In this document: positions 57,041 to 64,000 of the stretch, in pieces
Position numbering within the stretch: the first letter of the stretch is position 1
Layout: the number at the start of each line of letters is the position of its first letter
Source: Dietzia cinnamea NBRC 102147
GTDB lineage: Bacteria > Actinomycetota > Actinomycetes > Mycobacteriales > Mycobacteriaceae
DNA: 64,000 bases
Assembly (NCBI RefSeq): GCF_001571065.1
Contig: NZ_BCSW01000006.1
Coordinates: 46,253 to 110,252 of the forward strand
Reading direction: 5' to 3'
The notes under the pieces: generated by a model
Database searches by the model: none
Told to the model about the DNA's origin: nothing
The model's input: only the letters and a program-made list of their open reading frames with translations
Program-made: the position numbers and the translations under genes

Positions 57041-58309
57041 TCAGGGCGCCGCGGTTTCTCCCTTGCGCACCGACCGCACGGCCACGACGAGGATCGCCAG
57101 CCCGAGCGCCGCCAGCGCGGCACCGGCGAGGGCGGGCGAGGTGTAACCCCACCCGAACGCGATCACGACCCCGCCGAGCCAGGCGCCGAGCGCGTTGGCG
57201 GCATTGAGTGCCGAGTGGTTGAGCGCGGCGGCCAGCGTCTGCCCGCGGCCGGCGTGCCGCATGAGCCGCGACTGCAGCCCGGGCACGAGCGCCGAGCCCG
57301 TGGTCCCCACGAGGAACAGACCGATCACCGCGGTCACGGGGTGATGCGCGGCGAGCGCGAACCCCGCCAGCACGAGCGTCATCACGGCGGCGATGCCGAC
57401 GAGGCCCCGGTCGAGATCGCGGTCGGCGATGATGCCGCCCACCACGTTGCCCGCGACCATGCCGAGCCCGTACATCGCCAGCACAGCGGGCATCCAGGCG
57501 CGATCGATGCCGGCGACGTCGACCATCGTCCACTGGATGTAGGTGTAGATCGCGAACATGCCGCCGAAACCCACCGCGCCCACCGCGAGGGTGGCGAGGA
57601 TCTGTGGCCGCGCCAGGGCGGCCAGCTCCTCGCGGGCGCGCACGACCACCGTGCCGGCCGGTTCGGGGACGACGACGAGGATGGCCGCCACGGTCAGTGC
57701 GCCGATCACCCCGACGGCGAGGAAGGCCGACTGCCACCCGACCGACTCCCCGAGCCAGGTCGCGGCCGGGACACCGATCACGTTCGCGACCGACAGGCCC
57801 AGCAACACCTGGGAGACCGCGCGCGCCTGCCTGCCCGGTCCCGCGAGGGACGCCGCGACCAGCGAGGCGACACCGAAGTACGCGCCGTGCGGGATGCCCG
57901 CGACGAAGCGGGCGACCACCAGCAGTTCCGCGGTCGGCGCGAAGGCCGCCGCCACGTTGCCCACGGTGAACAGGGCCATGAGCACCAGCAACAGGGTGCG
58001 ACGGCGCCACCGCGACGTCCACACGGTGAGCAGCGGCGCACCCACCACCACGCCGAGCGCGTAGGCGGTGATGACGTTGCCGGCCTGTGGCTCGGTGAGG
58101 CCGAACCCGTCCGCGATCGAGCGCAGCAGACCCATCGCGGCGAACTCGGTGACGCCGATGCCGAACCCGCCCAGCGCGAGCGCGAGAATCGCCGCCGTCA
58201 CCCTCCGGCGGGTGGGCGCGGGCGCCGCGGTGGCGGACGCGGACGCCGCGGTGGCGGAAACGGTGGGGGCGGCGGCCGGATCGGCGGCGGGGTCGGGGCG
58301 CGTGGTCAC
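57041..58309 (-). CDS. MFS transporter (DHA1, AraJ/Cmr-type)
   Basis: A 422-aa membrane protein with 12 predicted helices after an Ala/Pro/Thr-rich N-tail. Blocks: GFGIGVTEFAAMGLLRSIAD, SRWRRRTLLLVLMALFTVGN (motif A region), FVAGIPHGAYFGVASLVAAS and PAATWLGESVGWQSAFLAVG (motif C region). Such proteins export sugars or drugs; the substrate is unknown. GTG 58309 has TAGCCT 6 nt upstream. It lies upstream of the ImmA/IrrE pair on the same strand (77 bp), but its GC content is like the rest of the chromosome. Confidence 0.88.
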   Translation of the reverse strand: MTTRPDPAADPAAAPTVSATAASASATAAPAPTRRRVTAAILALALGGFGIGVTEFAAMGLLRSIADGFGLTEPQAGNVITAYALGVVVGAPLLTVWTSRWRRRTLLLVLMALFTVGNVAAAFAPTAELLVVARFVAGIPHGAYFGVASLVAASLAGPGRQARAVSQVLLGLSVANVIGVPAATWLGESVGWQSAFLAVGVIGALTVAAILVVVPEPAGTVVVRAREELAALARPQILATLAVGAVGFGGMFAIYTYIQWTMVDVAGIDRAWMPAVLAMYGLGMVAGNVVGGIIADRDLDRGLVGIAAVMTLVLAGFALAAHHPVTAVIGLFLVGTTGSALVPGLQSRLMRHAGRGQTLAAALNHSALNAANALGAWLGGVVIAFGWGYTSPALAGAALAALGLAILVVAVRSVRKGETAAP

Positions 58310-58315
58310 CGGAGC

Positions 58316-58321
58316 AGGCTA
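58316..58321 (-). promoter_or_regulatory. -10 hexamer for leaderless MFS gene
   Basis: TAGCCT on the minus strand ends 6 nt before GTG 58309. Confidence 0.45.
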
Positions 58322-58357
58322 CGCCGACCGACCAGGTGGTCCCGCCGCGCAACCCTC

Positions 58358-59230
58358 TCAGGGGGCGGTACGCATGAGGCGCCGTCCGCCGTAGACCACG
58401 AGGAACGAGGTGACATACATGACGATGCTGTAGACGGCGGCGGCGAGACCGACCTCTTCGTCACCGATGACCGTGAAGGCGATGAGCATCGTCAGGGTCG
58501 TGTTCTTGATGCCGAACTCCACCGCGACGGCGATCTGCTCGGCGCGGCCCAGTCGGCACACCCACGCGAGGAGCCCGCCGAGGACGATGAACGCGATGTT
58601 GAGGACGATCACCGCCGGGCCCACGGTCGCGACCAGGTCGACGATCCGGTCCCGCTCCCCCAGCACGATGCCCACGATCAGCGCCACCAGCACGATAAGC
58701 CCCACCACCCCGACGAACCGCTCGATGCGCGCGGCCAGCGACGGCGCCTTCGCCCGCAGCACCATGCCAATCGTCACAGGGATGAGGATGACGCCCAGCA
58801 GCAACCCGAAGGTCTGACCGAGCGGGACGTTGACCTCCGAGTCCGCCGCGCCCGGGATGAACCGGACGCCGAGGTCGAACCACAGCGGCAGGGTGAAGAT
58901 GACCGCCACGGACGTGATCGCGGTGAGGATCACCGATAGTGCCACGTTCCCGCGGGCCAGGTAGGTGATGAGGTTGGACGTGGCCCCGCCGGGCGTCGCC
59001 GCCACCAAGACCACCCCGAGCGCGAGCATCGGCGTGAGGTCGAAGAGGAGGGCGACCCCGACGCCCACCAGCGGCACCAGGACGAGTTGGCCGACCAGGC
59101 CGACGATCGTGGCCCGCGGCGATCGAGCCTGGACCGCGAAGTCCTCCCGCGTCAGACTCAGACCGATCCCGACCATGATGATGGCCAGGGCGATCGGCAG
59201 ACCGACGTCGATCAGGGGGCTCTGGTCCAC
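58358..59230 (-). CDS. Bile acid:sodium symporter (BASS) family transporter
   Basis: A 290-aa integral membrane protein with nine to ten helices. Blocks: IALAIIMVGIGLSLTREDF, VVLVAATPGGATSNLITYLA (crossover motif) and EFGIKNTTLTMLIAF (second crossover). Substrate unknown; keto-acids or organic anions are typical for relatives. A TTG at 59248 opens the frame, but GTG 59230 has AGGAG five bases upstream and is preferred. Followed at 48 bp by the MFS gene. Confidence 0.88.
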   Translation of the reverse strand: MDQSPLIDVGLPIALAIIMVGIGLSLTREDFAVQARSPRATIVGLVGQLVLVPLVGVGVALLFDLTPMLALGVVLVAATPGGATSNLITYLARGNVALSVILTAITSVAVIFTLPLWFDLGVRFIPGAADSEVNVPLGQTFGLLLGVILIPVTIGMVLRAKAPSLAARIERFVGVVGLIVLVALIVGIVLGERDRIVDLVATVGPAVIVLNIAFIVLGGLLAWVCRLGRAEQIAVAVEFGIKNTTLTMLIAFTVIGDEEVGLAAAVYSIVMYVTSFLVVYGGRRLMRTAP

Positions 59231-59345
59231 GGAAACTCCTGGGGTCAAGGGGCAGGGACGGCCACACTGTGAAGTGGACCACTGTCCGATTGACCGTAGC
59301 CCATCCCGCCGCGGGCGGTGGACCCGCGCGTCGATTCAGCCTGGA

Positions 59346-60569
59346 TCAGGAGCCGGCGCGGGTGCGCTTGAGGTTCTCGTCCAGCGCGGCGAGGAAGTCC
59401 TCGGTGTTGAGGTACTCCTGGTCGTCCCCGACGAGCAGTGCGAGGTCCTTGGTCATCTGACCGCCCTCGACGGTGTTGATGACGACGTCCTCGAGCTGGT
59501 GGGCGAACTCGATCACCTCGGGGGTGTTGTCGAGCTTGCCGCGGTGCTCGAGGCCGCGGGTCCACGCGAAGATCGAGGCGATCGGATTGGTGGAGGTCGG
59601 CTCGCCCTGTTGATGCCGGCGGAAGTGGCGGGTCACGGTGCCGTGGGCGGCCTCGGCCTCGCAGGTCTTCCCGTCCGGGGTGAGCAGGACCGAGGTCATC
59701 AGGCCGAGTGAGCCGAAGCCCTGTGCCACGGTGTCGGACTGCACGTCGCCGTCGTAGTTCTTACACGCCCATACGTAGCCGCCCTCCCACTTCAGCGAGG
59801 ACGCCACCATGTCGTCGATGAGCCGGTGCGCGTAGGTCAGGCCCGCCTCCTCGAACTTCTCCTTGAACTCGCGGTCGAAGACGTCCTGGAAGATGTCCTT
59901 GAAGGCGCCGTCGTAGGCCTTGAGGATGGTGTTCTTGGTGGACAGGTACACCGGGTAGCCGCGGTCCAGGCCGTAGTTGAACGAGGCGCGCGCGAAGTCC
60001 TCGATGGACTTGTTGAAGTTGTACATACCCATGACCACGCCGCCCTCCTCGGGCAGGTCCACCACCTCGTGCTCGATCGGCTCGGACCCGTCGGCCGGCG
60101 TGAAGGTGATGGTGACCTTGCCCGCCCCCGGGGCCTTGAAGTCGGTGGCGCGGTACTGGTCCCCGAAGGCGTGACGGCCGACGATGATCGGTTTGGTCCA
60201 GCCCGGCACGAGACGGGGGACGTTGGAGATGATGATCGGGGCGCGGAAGATGGTCCCGCCGAGGATGTTGCGGATCGTGCCGTTCGGCGAGCGGTACATG
60301 CGCTTGAGCCCGAACTCCTCCACGCGGGCCTCGTCGGGCGTGATGGTCGCGCACTTGACGCCGACGCCGTGCTTCTTGATCGCGTTGGCCGCGTCGACGG
60401 TGATCTGGTCGTCGGTGGCGTCACGACTGGAGATCCCGAGGTCGTAGTACTCGAGGTTCACATCCAGGTAGGGATGGATCAGTTCGTCTTTGATGAACTT
60501 CCAGATGATGCGCGTCATCTCGTCGCCGTCGAGTTCGACGACCGTCCCCTCGACCTTGATCTTCGACAT
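59346..60569 (-). CDS. icd: Isocitrate dehydrogenase, NADP-dependent (eukaryote-like dimeric type)
   Basis: Oxidises isocitrate to 2-oxoglutarate. Length 407 aa, close to M. tuberculosis Icd1 (409 aa). Blocks: [51 protein letters not shown] (substrate Ser and Arg), [87 protein letters not shown] precedes ATG 60569. Divergent from the riboswitch-controlled metY. Confidence 0.96.
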   Translation of the reverse strand: MSKIKVEGTVVELDGDEMTRIIWKFIKDELIHPYLDVNLEYYDLGISSRDATDDQITVDAANAIKKHGVGVKCATITPDEARVEEFGLKRMYRSPNGTIRNILGGTIFRAPIIISNVPRLVPGWTKPIIVGRHAFGDQYRATDFKAPGAGKVTITFTPADGSEPIEHEVVDLPEEGGVVMGMYNFNKSIEDFARASFNYGLDRGYPVYLSTKNTILKAYDGAFKDIFQDVFDREFKEKFEEAGLTYAHRLIDDMVASSLKWEGGYVWACKNYDGDVQSDTVAQGFGSLGLMTSVLLTPDGKTCEAEAAHGTVTRHFRRHQQGEPTSTNPIASIFAWTRGLEHRGKLDNTPEVIEFAHQLEDVVINTVEGGQMTKDLALLVGDDQEYLNTEDFLAALDENLKRTRAGS

Positions 60570-60708
60570 CGGTCCCCTCTTTCCCCGCCCGGACCTCGTG
60601 AGACCGGCGCTGTCGGTGAACATCGTGACGTGCGTCTCATGTTACTGATCCGGGACACCCGGAGGGTCCGCAGAGCGAGGTGGCCCCTCGTTGCAGCCGC
60701 GGAGAGGC

Positions 60709-60727
60709 TTAGGCTAGCCTGACCCCA
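60709..60727. promoter_or_regulatory. Palindromic promoter core with IdeR-like match, upstream of the SAM riboswitch
   Basis: TTAGGCTAGCCTGACCCCA holds the perfect palindrome AGGCTAGCCT (60711-60720), in which each strand reads TAGCCT. On plus, TAGCCT (60715-60720) lies 7 nt before the first base of the riboswitch, so it is a good metY -10. Overall it also agrees at 15 of 19 positions with the IdeR consensus. I cannot separate the two readings. Confidence 0.45.
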
Positions 60728-60843
60728 GGTCATGAGTTCCAGCGCGAAGCCCCGGCTCGCTGGACGGCAACCCTCCACCGCGGTGGGGTGCCCCGGGAGA
60801 CGACCTGGCCACCACCCGACCGGGTGACAGGCAAGCGCGGGTC
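60728..60843 (+). ncRNA. SAM-IV riboswitch controlling metY-metX
   Basis: The leader follows the SAM-IV class: GGTCATGAG, CCAGCG, then AAGCCCCGGCTCGCTGG, CGGCAACCCTCCACCGCGG, TGGGGTGCC, and 3' GGCAAGCGCGGGTC for the second pseudoknot. These blocks match actinobacterial SAM-IV RNAs in order and spacing. It should bind S-adenosylmethionine and lower metY expression. Downstream, 60839-60845 (GGGTCCG) can pair with 60863-60869 (CGGACCC), and the ribosome site lies in a small hairpin; these may form the expression platform. Confidence 0.9.
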
Positions 60844-60878
60844 CGCTGTCTCGAGAAGCGGCCGGACCCTTCTGAGGA

Positions 60879-60897
60879 AAGGAGGGGCTCCGCCCCT
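60879..60897 (+). promoter_or_regulatory. Hairpin overlapping the metY Shine-Dalgarno
   Basis: AAAGGAGG just before metY overlaps the stem AGGGGC-TCC-GCCCCT, whose last base abuts the ATG at 60898. It could block initiation and act as part of translation-level control by the riboswitch. A three-base loop makes it tight. Confidence 0.5.
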
Positions 60898-62232
60898 ATG
60901 ACCTACGACAACAGCAACCCCGACTGGGCGTTCGAGACCCGTCAGATCCACGCCGGACAGCCCGTCGACTCCGACACCGGTGCCCGGAACCTGCCGATCT
61001 ACCAGACCACCTCGTACGTCTTCGCCGACGCCAAGCAGGCGGCCGACCGGTTCGCCCTCGCGGAGATGGGCCCCATCTACACCCGTATCACCAACCCGAC
61101 GGTGGCGGCGGTCGAGGACCGCATCGCCTCGCTCGAGGGCGGCGTCGCGGGTCTGCTGTTCGCCTCCGGTCAGGCGGCCGAGACCGCCGCCATCCAGGCC
61201 ATCGCCCAGTCCGGTGGACACGTGGTGTCCTCGCCGCGCCTCTACGGCGGCACGGACACCCTGCTGCGGCACACCCTGCCCAAGTACGGCATCGAGACCA
61301 CGTTCGTCGAGAACCCCGACGACCCCGCCTCGTGGCAGGCGGCGGTCCGCCCCAACACCAAGCTGTTCTTCGCGGAGTCCATCTCCAACCCGCTCAACGA
61401 CATCCTCGACATCCCGTCGATCGCCGAGGTCGCACATAACAACCAGGTGCCGCTGGTCATCGACAACACCGTGGCGACCCCCTACCTGATCCGTCCCCTC
61501 GAGCTGGGAGCCGACGTCGTGGTGGCCTCGGCGACCAAGTACCTCGGTGGACACGGCTCCTCCCTGGGCGGCGTCCTGGTGGACGGCGGCAAGTTCGACT
61601 GGCGCGTGCAGCGCGACGGTGAGGACGTCTTCCCGTCCTTCACGACCCCCGACCCGGCCTACCACGGCCTCGTCTACGCCGACCTCGGCGCGCCCGCTCT
61701 CGCGCTCAAGGCCCGCGTCACCCTCCTGCGGGACACCGGTGCGGCCGCGTCCCCGTTCAACGCGTGGACCCTCGCGCAGGGCATCGACACCCTGAGCCTG
61801 CGCATCGAGCGCCACGTGTCCAACGCGCAGCGCATCGCCGAGTGGCTGGAGGCCCGCGAGGACGTCGCCAAGGTGCAGTACGCGGGTCTGGCGTCCTCGC
61901 CATACAACGAGCTGCAGAAGAGGATCTCCCCCAAGGGCGCCGGCGCGATCGTGACGTTCGACATCGCCGTCCCCGACGGCGCGTCGGACGAGGACGTCAA
62001 GCAGCGGGCGTGGACGTTCATCGACGCCCTCAAGCTGCACTCGTGCCTGGTGAACATCGGAGACGTGCGGTCGCTCGTGTCCCACCCCGCCACGACCACC
62101 CACTCGCAGGGCACCCCCGAGGCCAACGCGATCGCGGGCGTCACGTGGGCGACCATCCGCCTCTCGGTGGGCATCGAGTCCGTCGACGACCTGATCGCCG
62201 ACCTCGAGCTCGGTTTCGCCGCGATCTCCTGA
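60898..62232 (+). CDS. metY: O-acetylhomoserine sulfhydrylase (MetY/MetC-type PLP enzyme)
   Basis: Makes homocysteine from O-acetylhomoserine and sulfide. Cys/Met-metabolism PLP family, 444 aa: FETRQIHAGQP, PIYQTTSYVF, YTRITNPTVAAVEDRIASLE, FASGQAAETAAIQAIAQSG, VPLVIDNTVATPYLIRPLEL, and the PLP-Lys in VVASATKYLGGHGSSLGG. C-terminal HPATTTHSQ is also canonical. It matches Rv3340 and is followed at 9 bp by metX, which makes its substrate. Confidence 0.95.
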   Translation: MTYDNSNPDWAFETRQIHAGQPVDSDTGARNLPIYQTTSYVFADAKQAADRFALAEMGPIYTRITNPTVAAVEDRIASLEGGVAGLLFASGQAAETAAIQAIAQSGGHVVSSPRLYGGTDTLLRHTLPKYGIETTFVENPDDPASWQAAVRPNTKLFFAESISNPLNDILDIPSIAEVAHNNQVPLVIDNTVATPYLIRPLELGADVVVASATKYLGGHGSSLGGVLVDGGKFDWRVQRDGEDVFPSFTTPDPAYHGLVYADLGAPALALKARVTLLRDTGAAASPFNAWTLAQGIDTLSLRIERHVSNAQRIAEWLEAREDVAKVQYAGLASSPYNELQKRISPKGAGAIVTFDIAVPDGASDEDVKQRAWTFIDALKLHSCLVNIGDVRSLVSHPATTTHSQGTPEANAIAGVTWATIRLSVGIESVDDLIADLELGFAAIS

Positions 62233-62241
62233 CCCGATCCC

Positions 62242-63411
62242 ATGGTCAGCTCTACCGATCCGCTCGCGCTGTTGCCCCCGGGCGACGGCACCCTCGGCCA
62301 CGTCGCCATCGGCGACATCACCCTGGTCACGGGTGTCGTCCTCCCGGGGGTGACGCTCGCCGTCCAGCGGTGGGGGCGGATCGCGGAGGACCGGTCGAAC
62401 GTCGTGCTGGTCGAGCACGCGCTCACGGGTGACTCGCACGTCGTGGGGCCGGTCGACTCCCTGCATCCCACCCCGGGCTGGTGGAACGGGCTCGTGGGGC
62501 CCGGTCTGCCACTGGACACCGACCGCTACTGCGTGCTGTCGGTCAACGTCCTGGGCGGCTGCCGGGGCTCGACCGGTCCCAGTTCGCTGCATCCCGACGG
62601 CCACTACTGGGGAGCCCGGTTCCCTGCCGTCTCGGTGCGGGACATGGTCGAATCCGAGCGTGTTCTGGCCGATCTCCTGGGCATCGAGCGCTGGGCCGCC
62701 GTGATCGGCGGGTCCATGGGCGGCGCCCGCACCCTCGAGTGGATGGTCTCCCACCCGGACCGCGTCCGCGCGGCGTGCGTCCTGGCGGTCGGAGCCCGGG
62801 CGTCGGCGGACCAGATCGGCATCCAGACCGCGCAGATCATGGCCGTCACCTCGGACCCGCACTGGCAACAGGGCGGATACCACGGCACCGGCCGCACCCC
62901 TGTGACCGGGCTGGGCATCGCCCGCCGCATCGCCCACCTGTCCTACCGGGGTGAAGTGGAACTGGACGAACGGTTCGCCAACCGTCCGCAGCCGGGCGAG
63001 GATCCCCGCGGCGAGGACCTGTCCATGTCGGGCCGGTTCGCGGTGCAGTCGTACCTCGATCATCAGGCCGGCAAGCTCGTCTCCCGCTTCGACGCCTGCA
63101 CCTACGTCCTTCTCACCGACGCCCTGAACCGCCACGATGTGGGCCTCGGCCGCGGCGGCGTCGAGGAGGCCCTGCGGTCGTGCCCGGTGCCGTGCGTCAT
63201 CGGCGGCGTCACCACCGACCGGCTCTATCCGCTGCGTCAGCAGGAGGAGCTCGCCGCTCTCCTCCCCGGGGCGGACCCACTGGTCGTCATCGACAGTCCC
63301 GCCGGGCACGACGGGTTCCTCACCGAGGCGGACGTGGTCGGCCCGATGCTCGAACGCACCCTGGAACTCGCCGAGCAGGGGACCGCCGAGAAGACGCGGG
63401 GGCACGCGTGA
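62242..63411 (+). CDS. metX: Homoserine O-acetyltransferase
   Basis: Acetylates homoserine using acetyl-CoA. An alpha/beta-hydrolase fold protein of 389 aa. Catalytic triad: nucleophile Ser in [14 protein letters not shown], Asp in [13 protein letters not shown] and His in [12 protein letters not shown]. Others: [15 protein letters not shown] and [15 protein letters not shown]. It shares an operon with metY under the SAM-IV riboswitch, and its stop overlaps the next gene (GTGA). Confidence 0.95.
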   Translation: MVSSTDPLALLPPGDGTLGHVAIGDITLVTGVVLPGVTLAVQRWGRIAEDRSNVVLVEHALTGDSHVVGPVDSLHPTPGWWNGLVGPGLPLDTDRYCVLSVNVLGGCRGSTGPSSLHPDGHYWGARFPAVSVRDMVESERVLADLLGIERWAAVIGGSMGGARTLEWMVSHPDRVRAACVLAVGARASADQIGIQTAQIMAVTSDPHWQQGGYHGTGRTPVTGLGIARRIAHLSYRGEVELDERFANRPQPGEDPRGEDLSMSGRFAVQSYLDHQAGKLVSRFDACTYVLLTDALNRHDVGLGRGGVEEALRSCPVPCVIGGVTTDRLYPLRQQEELAALLPGADPLVVIDSPAGHDGFLTEADVVGPMLERTLELAEQGTAEKTRGHA

Positions 63412-63881
63412 CGGGCCCGGACCGCAACGATCACCCGCATCACGACGCCGAGCGGGACCAGACTCCCCGCCCCGCCGTCATGGGTCTCGCGGGCCTGTCG
63501 GCGGGATTCGGCATCATCGGCGTCGCGATCGGCTTCGCCACCTTTCTGGGGGTCACCGCCACGGCCGGCGGTGGCGGCGACACGACGGGTTTCGGCCCGC
63601 TGCTGGCCAGCGCGGCCGGATCGTTCGTCGTGGGCATCCTGCTCGTCGTGGGTGCGGTGCTGCTGTGGCGCGCCCACCGGGCCGCCCGCGTGGTGATCGG
63701 GGTGGGAGTGGCCCTGCTCGCGTTGAGCTCGCTGTCCCGGATGGTCGTGGACAGCATCACGTTCATCTCGGTGGTCGGGACGGTGCTGTCGCTGCTCGCG
63801 CTCTTCGCGATGGGATACCTCCTCGTCTCGGACGACGTCCGCGATCACCTGCGCGAGGGCGTCCCCCTCCGGCTTCGCTGA
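63408..63881 (+). CDS. Small membrane protein coupled to metX, unknown function
   Basis: A 157-aa protein starting at GTG that overlaps the metX stop. A polar, His/Asp-rich N-tail (about 1-22) leads to four hydrophobic helices at about 26-48, 66-88, 92-110 and 115-139; the tail is cytoplasmic-like and charged. I do not recognise the family. Its overlap with metX puts it in the SAM-regulated transcription unit. Confidence 0.75.
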   Translation: MTGPDRNDHPHHDAERDQTPRPAVMGLAGLSAGFGIIGVAIGFATFLGVTATAGGGGDTTGFGPLLASAAGSFVVGILLVVGAVLLWRAHRAARVVIGVGVALLALSSLSRMVVDSITFISVVGTVLSLLALFAMGYLLVSDDVRDHLREGVPLRLR

Positions 63882-63895
63882 CCGGACCCTCCCCG

Positions 63896-63963
63896 CCCAC
63901 GCGCTCGGTGCCGTCGAGTCGCAACACCACCCACGCGCTCTGTGCCGTCGAGTCGCAACGCCG
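63896..63963. repeat. 34-bp tandem direct repeat at the right edge
   Basis: Two adjoining copies, 63896-63929 and 63930-63963, agree at 31 of 34 positions (core GTGCCGTCGAGTCGCAAC). A short partial resemblance (CCCATCGGCTCACGCG) follows. No gene is seen from 63882 to the end of the window. Confidence 0.75.
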
Positions 63964-64000
63964 CCCATCGGCTCACGCGCCACCTAAGGGGTCCCCTAGG

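Noticed and set aside
56996..58939. Plus-strand 647-codon frame opposite the MFS and BASS genes
   Set aside because: Arg/His/Asp-rich shadow of two membrane proteins.
60730..63405. Minus-strand open frame of 891 codons opposite metY and metX
   Set aside because: The translation is His/Gly/Arg/Val/Asp-rich with no domain, the opposite strand encodes two clear enzymes, and high third-position GC keeps the antisense frame open.

Overview
The window is a high-GC actinobacterial chromosome segment. Gene order follows Mycobacterium tuberculosis closely: blocks matching Rv3244c-Rv3268, Rv3274c-Rv3285, Rv3302c-Rv3319 and Rv3339c-Rv3341 appear in nearly the same order. The window also carries mycolic-acid-group markers: MtrAB-LpqB, WbbL, AccD5/AccE/AccA3, WhiB2, F420 biosynthesis, an Rv3230c/DesA3-like desaturase pair and a SAM-IV riboswitch. 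Intergenic spaces are short, and mycobacterial gene families such as PE/PPE are absent. I infer a non-mycobacterial member of Mycobacteriales, possibly Dietzia or a close relative. The genus is an inference and was not tested.

Layout. 1-9475 (mostly minus): lpqB (partial), mtrB, mtrA, tmk, ahcY, manA, a TobH-like protein, manB and a DUF3499 protein, covering envelope signalling, dTMP synthesis, the methyl cycle and mannose activation. 9571-17905: zincin-like protein, whiB2, fbiA-fbiB (coenzyme F420), GDP-mannose pyrophosphorylase, wbbL, an LCP ligase and a TIGR03089 protein. 18107-28110: fadE25-like, purE, purK, PH-domain protein and birA on minus, then accD5-accE, a cupin broken by a stop codon, maf and accA3 on plus. 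BirA (biotin ligase) thus sits beside its biotin-carrying client AccA3. 28273-42301: glpD/glpK, lpdA, gamma-glutamylcyclotransferase-like, punA, pmmB, upp, a four-gene EspC/NlpC-P60/YbaB-like cluster, an Rv3311 homologue, deoA and cdd. The salvage genes punA, pmmB, upp, deoA and cdd form a nucleoside-use neighbourhood. 42492-45968: sdhCDAB, ended by a strong hairpin. 46365-55076: dacB, a TetR regulator divergent from a ferredoxin reductase and fatty-acid desaturase, a small protein, RNase HI fused to an extra domain, trpS, a PPOX/F420-type enzyme and xth. 55193-56963: an XRE-ImmA/IrrE gene and its overlapping unknown partner, in visibly lower GC. 57041-60569: an MFS exporter, a BASS transporter and icd. 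60728-63881: SAM-IV riboswitch, metY, metX and a membrane protein.

Regulation. Many genes lack a Shine-Dalgarno sequence but have a TANNNT hexamer 6-8 nt before the start codon, the pattern of leaderless transcripts. I used this to choose several starts. No rRNA, tRNA, CRISPR array, insertion sequence or prophage was recognised. The least explained parts are the XRE-ImmA/IrrE pair, the signal-less NlpC/P60 cluster, the broken cupin and the repeat patch upstream of dacB.
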